Positions 6,274 through 10,496 of a stretch of DNA of 10,496 nucleotides are shown one piece after another (the stretch's first letter is position 1; every line of letters starts with the position of its first letter). This stretch comes from CAYNYI01 sp964401455 (GTDB lineage: Bacteria; Fibrobacterota; OXYB2-FULL-49-7; CAYNYI01). A program made the translations under genes and the position numbers. Under the pieces are notes generated by a model, which was not told where the DNA came from, made no database searches, and saw only the letters and a program-made list of their open reading frames with translations. Location of the stretch: positions 1 to 10,496 of the forward strand of contig CAYNYI010000098.1 in NCBI GenBank assembly GCA_964401455.1, given 5' to 3'.

Positions 6274-6744
6274 ATGAATTCTTTTTTGCTCGGTTTATTT
6301 TTGTCGTTCTGTTTTTTTACAGCTTGTCAGAATGATAATAATTTCGATTCTGGCGCCAAAGAACTTCCCGACAGCATTGTAATATGCGTAAGCAGTGAAT
6401 TTTACAACGAAAATTCGGATAAGGAAGAAAAAATCCGATTGCTGCTTGATACAGCCGGGAAAGCAATAAAACATACCGATTCAACTGTATCTGATAAAAA
6501 AAGCGGTAAAAAAGTCCTCTATTTTAATAATGGGAAAAAGGCTGAGGAAAGAAACTACGAAGATGGCAAACGCGACGGGAGATGGCTAATATGGTACAGC
6601 AGCGGAAATAAATGGAACGAGCAGTTTTATAAAAACGGTAAGCGGGACAGCACCTGGACCTGGTGGGATGAAAAGGGAAATGTGCAGACGAGGATGTTTT
6701 TTAAAAATGACACATTAACCGCTTATGAGGAATCGGAGTTTTAA
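6274..6744 (+). CDS. MORN-repeat lipoprotein (YwqK-like repeats)
   Basis: A 156-residue predicted lipoprotein. The N-terminus is a short hydrophobic signal ending in a lipobox, FTAC, with Cys18 as the lipidation site; QNDNN follows. Residues 19-78 form a polar, unrecognised region. From about 80 to 149 there are three MORN_2-type repeats of roughly 22 residues, each with a G-K-x-x-x-x-x-Y/F then G-K-R-D-G/S-x-W pattern (VLYFNNGKKAEERNYEDGKR, WLIWYSSGNKWNEQFYKNGK, WTWWDEKGNVQTRMFFKND). Such repeats occur in YwqK-family proteins, sometimes annotated as antitoxin components, but no toxin is visible here. ATG 6274 lies 3 bases after the preceding stop with no clear SD, suggesting translational coupling. 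Likely location is the outer or inner membrane, facing the periplasm or surface. Last gene of the unit; a strong terminator starts right after its stop. Confidence 0.87.
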   Translation: MNSFLLGLFLSFCFFTACQNDNNFDSGAKELPDSIVICVSSEFYNENSDKEEKIRLLLDTAGKAIKHTDSTVSDKKSGKKVLYFNNGKKAEERNYEDGKRDGRWLIWYSSGNKWNEQFYKNGKRDSTWTWWDEKGNVQTRMFFKNDTLTAYEESEF

Positions 6745-6778
6745 AAAAAACCCGCCGGATTATTCCAACGGGTTTTTT
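6745..6778. terminator. Bidirectional intrinsic terminator
   Basis: AAAAAACCCG (6745-6754) pairs perfectly with CGGGTTTTTT (6769-6778), with two further G-C pairs possible inside around an ATTATT loop. The T-run follows the stem on the plus strand and the A-run gives a T-run on the minus strand. It begins directly after the lipoprotein stop and ends 16 bases from the enolase stop, so it can serve both convergent units. Confidence 0.88.
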
Positions 6779-6794
6779 GCTATTTTAAAAGCTG

Positions 6795-8075
6795 TTATTT
6801 GGGCGCGCCGTTTCCGTAAACAGCTTTGCTTCCGAGTATTTCCTCTATGCGCAGGAGCTGGTTGTATTTTGCTATACGGTCGCTTCTGCAGAGAGAGCCG
6901 GTTTTTATCTGGCCTGTATTTTTGGCTACTACGATATCGGCAATGGTGTTATCTTCTGTTTCTCCGCTTCTGTGCGATACAACTGAGGTCATGTTGTTGC
7001 TTTTCGCGAGATCAATGGCGGCAAAAGTCTCGGTGAGAGTTCCAATTTGATTTACTTTTATAAGTATTGAATTGGCTACACCCTTATCTATGCCCATCTG
7101 AAGCCTTTTTACATTAGTTACAAACAGGTCATCTCCGACAAGCTGAATTTTGTCACCGAGTTTTTCAGTGATGTCTTTCCAGCCTTCCCAGTCATCCTCA
7201 GCCATACCGTCTTCGATTGAGCAAATAGGGTATTTATTGCAAAGGTCAACATAGAAATCGGCCATTTCCTCCGGAGTCAGTTCTTCTCCCGATGACTTTT
7301 TGAAGATATATTTATTTTTGTCGGAGTCAAAAAACTCGGATGAAGCGGGGTCGAGTGCTATTTTTATATCTTCGCCCGGTTTGTAGCCGGCTTTTTCCAC
7401 GGCTTCAACAATCGCTTTCAAAGGCGCCTCATTATTTTCAAGCGCGGGCGCGAAACCGCCCTCATCACCGACCGCTGTTGAAAGTCCGCGTGCTTTTAAA
7501 ACACCTTTAAGCGCGTGGAAAGTTTCTGTCGCCATTCTGAGTCCCTCGCGAAAAGAAGGAGCACCAACCGGCATAACCATAAACTCTTGCAGGTCCACAG
7601 GCGCATCGGAATGAGCACCGCCGTTAAGAATATTGCACATAGGCACAGGCATGGTTACAGCATCATCGCCGCCGAGATAACTGAAAAGCGGCTGTTTTTT
7701 CTCTGTGGCTACAGCTTTGGCGGCCGCCATAGAAATGCCCAGAAGAGCGTTCGCACCAAGGTTCCCTTTATTATCGGACCCGTCAAGGTCTATCATTTTT
7801 TTATCCAGACCTTCCTGGTCTGCGGCGTCAAAACCTTTTACTGCTTCAGCAAGCTTTGTATTCACATTTTCCACCGCTTTCAGGACACCTTTTCCCAAAT
7901 ATCGGGATTTATCCCCGTCTCTTAGCTCTACAGCTTCATGTTCTCCTGTAGAGGCTCCTGAGGGAACAATCGCGCTTCCTGATGCGCCCGAATCAAGTAT
8001 TACGTCGACTTCGACTGTGGGATTGCCGCGTGAATCCAGAACCTCGCGTCCTCTGACTGATGAAATCTTACTCAT
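6795..8075 (-). CDS. eno: Enolase (phosphopyruvate hydratase)
   Basis: A full-length, 426-residue enolase, the glycolytic enzyme interconverting 2-phosphoglycerate and phosphoenolpyruvate in the cytoplasm. Seen directly: the N-terminal REVLDSRGNPTVEVDV, SGASTGEHEA loop (39-47), NGGAHSDAP loop with H155, E164 in QEFM, catalytic E205 in VGDEGGFAP, metal ligands D242, E288 (SIEDGM) and D315 (GDDLFVTN), catalytic base K340 in ILIKVNQIGT, the SHRSGETED loop (367-375) and K391 in GQIKTGSL. All key residues are present. The HSDAP variant and VGAPSF..EGLRM resemble Bacteroidota enolases as I know them. ATG 8075 is preceded by GAGGAG (plus 8081-8086) at 5 bases. It is monocistronic: a convergent terminator lies downstream and a divergent gene upstream. 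Confidence 0.99.
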   Translation of the reverse strand: MSKISSVRGREVLDSRGNPTVEVDVILDSGASGSAIVPSGASTGEHEAVELRDGDKSRYLGKGVLKAVENVNTKLAEAVKGFDAADQEGLDKKMIDLDGSDNKGNLGANALLGISMAAAKAVATEKKQPLFSYLGGDDAVTMPVPMCNILNGGAHSDAPVDLQEFMVMPVGAPSFREGLRMATETFHALKGVLKARGLSTAVGDEGGFAPALENNEAPLKAIVEAVEKAGYKPGEDIKIALDPASSEFFDSDKNKYIFKKSSGEELTPEEMADFYVDLCNKYPICSIEDGMAEDDWEGWKDITEKLGDKIQLVGDDLFVTNVKRLQMGIDKGVANSILIKVNQIGTLTETFAAIDLAKSNNMTSVVSHRSGETEDNTIADIVVAKNTGQIKTGSLCRSDRIAKYNQLLRIEEILGSKAVYGNGAPK

Positions 8076-8138
8076 ATTAACTCCTCAATTAAATAAAAAG
8101 TGGTTTTTTAAGAGACATTTCATGTACATAGAATTGGT

Positions 8139-8168
8139 AATATAGTATCATTTTATCCGTAATTACAA
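8139..8168 (-). promoter_or_regulatory. Possible promoter for enolase
   Basis: On the minus strand, TTGTAA (plus 8163-8168) and TATATT (plus 8139-8144) are 18 bases apart, about 64 bases upstream of the enolase start. Overlapping alternatives (TAAAAT, TACTAT) exist in this AT-rich stretch, so the exact boxes are uncertain. Confidence 0.35.
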
Positions 8169-8184
8169 GGGCAAATATTTAAAG

Positions 8185-8288
8185 TCTTCTCAAAAATTTG
8201 CCTGAAAAGGGAAGTTGTTGACATTAAAGTGAAATTAGTATATTTATTACTTATTGAATGAAATAATCTTAAATAAGATTTGAGAAGA
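8185..8288. repeat. Perfect 10-bp inverted repeat flanking the beta-helix gene promoter
   Basis: TCTTCTCAAA (8185-8194) and its exact reverse complement TTTGAGAAGA (8279-8288) lie 84 bases apart, one arm upstream of the candidate promoter at 8218 and the other just before the SD of the beta-helix gene. It might be a pair of regulator half-sites or chance; neither arm extends beyond 10 bases. Confidence 0.3.
8218..8246 (+). promoter_or_regulatory. Candidate promoter for the beta-helix gene
   Basis: A perfect TTGACA at 8218-8223 is followed by TATTTA at 8241-8246 (17-base spacer) or TATATT at 8239-8244 (15-base spacer). The leader to ATG 8301 would be about 50 bases. It is the best -35 match in the window, though a Bacteroidota-type promoter with different boxes cannot be excluded. 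Confidence 0.5.
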
Positions 8289-8290
8289 AA

Positions 8291-8296
8291 AAGGAG
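8291..8296 (+). promoter_or_regulatory. Shine-Dalgarno AAGGAG fixing the beta-helix start
   Basis: AAGGAG ends 4 bases before ATG 8301. It excludes the in-frame TTG at 8280, which would add seven mostly basic residues (RRKRRN) before the signal peptide and lacks its own SD. Confidence 0.75.
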
Positions 8297-8300
8297 AAAT

Positions 8301-9770
8301 ATGACTTTTTTTTTAATAATTACAATTTTGGTTTTTGCCATCCCCGGTTATGCAATCGATACTCTTGAGCTGCCTGCGCTATCGACCGTTTCTAATAAAA
8401 TTTATGTAAATGCCGGAAGTGCTTCTGATTTAAGGAACAAAATTCAGAACGCTTCAGGAGGTGAGACTATTGTAATTCCTTCGGGAACATATAATGTAGG
8501 AACCGGTTCTATTGAAATAATCGACTTTAATCTTACTGTCCGGGGGCAGACCGGGAACCCTGAAGATGTGATTATAAAAGGGGGCGGATTCAGCAACTGT
8601 TCAGACGTTGATGAAGAAAAATTTGTACTCAGGAACGGGAATATAACATTGGCCGATTTTACCATATCAGAGTCAAGGTGTCATGGAATCAAGTTTGAAA
8701 GCTCTAGTGCAGATAACATTGTTATTCACAGAGTTCATCTTAAAAATATCGGTGAAAGAGCGATCAAATGCGGGCAGGCTTATACCACTTCAGATGTGGA
8801 AATAAGATACTGTCTTTTCGAGAACACAAAAATACCCGATGTTGATCGCTGCGGCGCGCATGATTCCGGCAACTACATTGGCGGGATTGACGTTATGAGG
8901 GCAGACAGCTGGAAGATTTATAATAACACCTTTAAAAATATTAAAGGTGCGATTAAAAGAGCCCGAGCTGCTATTTTTATGTGGGGAGGACTCGGATACC
9001 ATTGCGATAATCTCAATGTGTACGGCAATGTATTTTTAAACTGTGACCGCTCAATTGCTTTTGGTAATGCCAATGGAAACGATGATGTTAGGAACAGTGT
9101 CGTCAAGAATAACTTCATAGTTGAGGGTGAAAACAATGCTCTTGAAATAATGAATACCATGAATTGTGAATATTATCATAACACCATATATCCTCCTGCC
9201 GCAATAAATACTTATCTTCAGAACAATTCCGGACTTAAGATAAAAAACAACATCAATTTTTCTTTACCAAGTTTATCCGGTATAGATACTGCGAGGAATA
9301 TTATTGCCGGTGGAGCTAATTTTGAGGATCCGAATAACGGAGATTTGCACCTTAGAGGAACTAATATTTCTACATTTAAGGGTAAAGGAGTTCATCTCTG
9401 GGAGGTTAATTATGATTTTGACGGTGACTCCAGACCATACTATCCAACGATAGGCGCGGATGAAACCCTTCTTTCGTGCATAAGTGACTGTGGTTTCAGC
9501 AAGCCCGAAAAGAAAGAGGAATGCTTTTCTGTTTATCCCAATCCTTTCAATCCTTTGACCCAAATAAACATTTTCTCCGGAACGAATCAGAGGGTGAGTT
9601 TGAATGTATATGACCTTTCAGGACGAAAGGTTGCGGGGATGGAAAGAAATCTCACCACCGGGTCAAACATTATACCGCTTAATATGAGCGGTATGGCATC
9701 AGGGATATATACTCTTCGCGCGGAATACGGGACAACCGTTTCTTCAGCGAGGCTCATGCTGTTAGAGTAG
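8301..9770 (+). CDS. Secreted right-handed beta-helix protein with T9SS type A sorting domain
   Basis: A 489-residue secreted protein. Residues 1-18 form a signal peptide (LIITILVFAIPGYA). From about 34 the chain has the entry motif of pectate-lyase/chondroitinase-B-type beta-helices (SDLRNKIQNASGGETIVIPSG). Repeated short strands with Asn turns follow (NITLADFTIS, NIVIHRVHLKNIG, SWKIYNNTFKNI, NLNVYGNVFLN, SVVKNNFIVEG, GLKIKNNINF) to about residue 320. A YDFDGDSRP...IGADE cap (371-387) is typical of such proteins. After a Cys-containing linker, a T9SS type A domain begins at YPNPFNPLTQI (412-422) and continues with VSLNVYDLSGRKV and MASGIYTLR. Expected route: Sec export, then type IX secretion to the surface or medium. 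Possible roles are polysaccharide lyase, glycan binding or surface protein; no catalytic residues were identified. Divergent from enolase, monocistronic. Confidence 0.93.
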   Translation: MTFFLIITILVFAIPGYAIDTLELPALSTVSNKIYVNAGSASDLRNKIQNASGGETIVIPSGTYNVGTGSIEIIDFNLTVRGQTGNPEDVIIKGGGFSNCSDVDEEKFVLRNGNITLADFTISESRCHGIKFESSSADNIVIHRVHLKNIGERAIKCGQAYTTSDVEIRYCLFENTKIPDVDRCGAHDSGNYIGGIDVMRADSWKIYNNTFKNIKGAIKRARAAIFMWGGLGYHCDNLNVYGNVFLNCDRSIAFGNANGNDDVRNSVVKNNFIVEGENNALEIMNTMNCEYYHNTIYPPAAINTYLQNNSGLKIKNNINFSLPSLSGIDTARNIIAGGANFEDPNNGDLHLRGTNISTFKGKGVHLWEVNYDFDGDSRPYYPTIGADETLLSCISDCGFSKPEKKEECFSVYPNPFNPLTQINIFSGTNQRVSLNVYDLSGRKVAGMERNLTTGSNIIPLNMSGMASGIYTLRAEYGTTVSSARLMLLE

Positions 9771-9800
9771 GTGTAACCGGAATTCCATACAGTCTAACGG
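9759..9800. terminator. Weak possible terminator hairpin between convergent genes
   Basis: CTGTTAGA (9759-9766) can pair with TCTAACGG (9793-9800; one G-T pair), leaving a 26-base loop that contains the palindrome GGAATTCC (9779-9786). The left arm lies in the end of the beta-helix gene. No immediate T-run follows: two G-runs intervene before T-rich sequence from 9821, which is also the ORF6N coding end. Low confidence. Confidence 0.22.
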
Positions 9801-9816
9801 GGGGAATGGGGGAGAA

Positions 9817-10353
9817 TTATTTTTTGTTTTTATCGGCAGCCACAAATCCCATGACTTTGTCATTCTTTTTTTCGATCATCGGGTGAATGATATCCTGAAT
9901 GGCTTTAATGGCCAGCTGAATATCGCGTTCATTTTTATCGACTCTTTTTTCCAATCCCTCAACTGCATAGCGAAGAGCTTCATTTTCGAGAAGCATAGTC
10001 CGCAGTTTTACAAAGGCCCGTATGATCTTAATGCTAATTTCTACAGCAGTTGGTGAGTTAAGTACGGCAGATAACATTGATACACCTTGTTCCGTGAATA
10101 CGTAAGGTAAATATCTGATTCCACCACGTTTTTTTGAGCTTCCAATTTGGAATCTCAAAGAATCATGCTCTTTTTTAGAAAGCTGGAACATAAAATCTTC
10201 AGGGAAACGGTCAAGATTACGTTTTACAGCTTTATTGAGGTTCCCTGTAGTTACTCCAAAAAGCTTAGCTAAATCACTATCAAGCATCACAGTCTTACCT
10301 CTGATATTATAAATGAGATTTTTTACCTGTGCCGGTGTTATTGCGTTTTTCAT
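9817..10353 (-). CDS. ORF6N domain protein (KilA-N/antirepressor-related DNA-binding family)
   Basis: A 178-residue protein with an N-terminal ORF6N domain at about 5-95: AQVKNLIYNIRGKTVMLDSDLAKLFGV (VMLDSDLA is the family hallmark), NLNKAVKRNLDRFPEDFMFQLS, and RYLPYVFTEQGVSMLSAVLNS. A helical, coiled-coil-prone C-terminus follows (LRTMLLENEALRYAVEGLEKRVDKNERD, about 117-145), ending in a Lys-rich tail. ORF6N is a presumed DNA-binding domain found in phage antirepressor-like proteins and in many stand-alone chromosomal genes. No integrase, phage structural gene or attachment repeat is visible nearby. Start: GAGGA (plus 10359-10363) is 5 bases before ATG 10353; the in-frame ATG at 10365 overlaps that site and has no SD. 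The SD is formed by the bases just after the first ATG, so use of both is not excluded. Regulatory targets unknown. Confidence 0.9.
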   Translation of the reverse strand: MKNAITPAQVKNLIYNIRGKTVMLDSDLAKLFGVTTGNLNKAVKRNLDRFPEDFMFQLSKKEHDSLRFQIGSSKKRGGIRYLPYVFTEQGVSMLSAVLNSPTAVEISIKIIRAFVKLRTMLLENEALRYAVEGLEKRVDKNERDIQLAIKAIQDIIHPMIEKKNDKVMGFVAADKNKK

Positions 10354-10358
10354 GAATT

Positions 10359-10363
10359 TCCTC
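10359..10363 (-). promoter_or_regulatory. Shine-Dalgarno GAGGA choosing the ORF6N start
   Basis: On the minus strand GAGGA sits 5 bases before ATG 10353 and directly after the alternative ATG at 10365, favouring the shorter, 178-residue product. Confidence 0.6.
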
Positions 10364-10455
10364 ATGCTTGGCTTTTATACAAATACAAGAAAAATATTAT
10401 TAATAAAAAGTATAATATAATCATGATGCGCATTTATATCAAGAGGATTGTAAAC

Positions 10456-10496
10456 ATGATGTTCCTTCCGGCCATGATTCATATGAATCTTTTATA
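10456..10496 (+). CDS. Possible start of a plus-strand gene, cut by the window edge
   Basis: AAGAGGA at 10441-10447 stands 8 bases before ATG 10456, and the frame (MMFLPAMIHMNLL) is open to the edge. The same frame also has an ATG at 10423. A TATAAT at 10411-10416 could be a -10 box, but no -35 hexamer is recognisable at the right distance. Only 13 codons are visible, rich in Met and hydrophobic residues, so this may be a membrane or exported N-terminus or simply chance. Confidence 0.25.
   Translation, partial: MMFLPAMIHMNLL

Noticed and set aside
6274..6744. YwqK-type toxin-antitoxin system
   Set aside because: The repeats resemble proteins sometimes labelled antitoxin components, but this is a lipoprotein and no toxin gene is adjacent.
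7515..8145. Two plus-strand open frames opposite enolase
   Set aside because: They are composition shadows of the highly conserved enolase gene; translations are low-complexity Ser/Arg/Phe-rich with no SD or promoter.
9799..9812. G-quadruplex candidate from the runs GGGGGG and GGGGG
   Set aside because: Only two G-runs lie close together; an intramolecular quadruplex of standard form needs four tracts, and splitting these two runs would leave very short tracts.
1..10496. CRISPR array, tRNA/rRNA genes, insertion sequence or integrase
   Set aside because: No regularly spaced repeats, no cloverleaf or rRNA-like sequence and no transposase or recombinase motifs were seen on either strand.

Overview
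The window is a compact piece of bacterial chromosome, moderately AT-rich, with genes on both strands, short spacers and Shine-Dalgarno (SD) sites before most starts. Three things point to the FCB superphylum (Bacteroidota, Ignavibacteriota, Fibrobacterota and related candidate phyla). The beta-helix protein at 8301-9770 ends in a type IX secretion (T9SS) type A sorting domain with a YPNPFNP motif. The enolase carries the HSDAP and VGAPSF..EGLRM sequence type familiar from Bacteroidota. The envelope genes (MoxR/DUF58 cluster, CsgG-like/DUF5683 protein) are also common there. No phylum can be fixed from this window. There is no rRNA, tRNA, CRISPR array, transposase or recognisable integrase.

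Layout. (1) 2-376 (+): the 3' end of folC. (2) 456-4219 (+): a tight four-gene cluster of MoxR AAA+ ATPase, exported TPR protein with a C-terminal anchor, DUF58 protein, and a signal-peptide/beta-domain/TM protein with a DUF4381-like cytoplasmic part. This is the front half of a Bat-type (moxR-bat) operon, but no VWA-domain membrane gene (BatA/BatB) follows. (3) 4296-4874 (-): a small PHP-fold phosphoesterase convergent with the cluster. (4) 5042-6744 (+): a transcription unit encoding a very acidic 78-aa protein, an exported CsgG-like/DUF5683 protein and a MORN-repeat lipoprotein, closed by a bidirectional terminator at 6745-6778. (5) 6795-8075 (-): enolase. (6) 8301-9770 (+): a secreted right-handed beta-helix protein, divergent from enolase. 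(7) 9817-10353 (-): a solitary ORF6N-domain protein. (8) The last ~40 bases may hold the start of another plus-strand gene.

How the genes may work together. In the moxR cluster, a cytoplasmic ATPase and a cytoplasmic vWA-like DUF58 protein would pair with two membrane proteins that have periplasmic domains, a plausible chaperone-like envelope complex. The 5042-6744 unit also looks like envelope biology (exported, membrane and lipoprotein products). The beta-helix protein probably acts outside the cell or on the cell surface. Enolase and FolC are housekeeping genes.

Nothing here is a clear-cut new defence or mobile system. The most promising unexplained items are the Bat-type cluster lacking its VWA subunits but carrying an anchored TPR protein, and the acidic small protein heading the envelope unit. 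Two genes (1462 and 5323) start with TTG, both behind good SD sequences. No gene-free stretch exceeds 300 bases.
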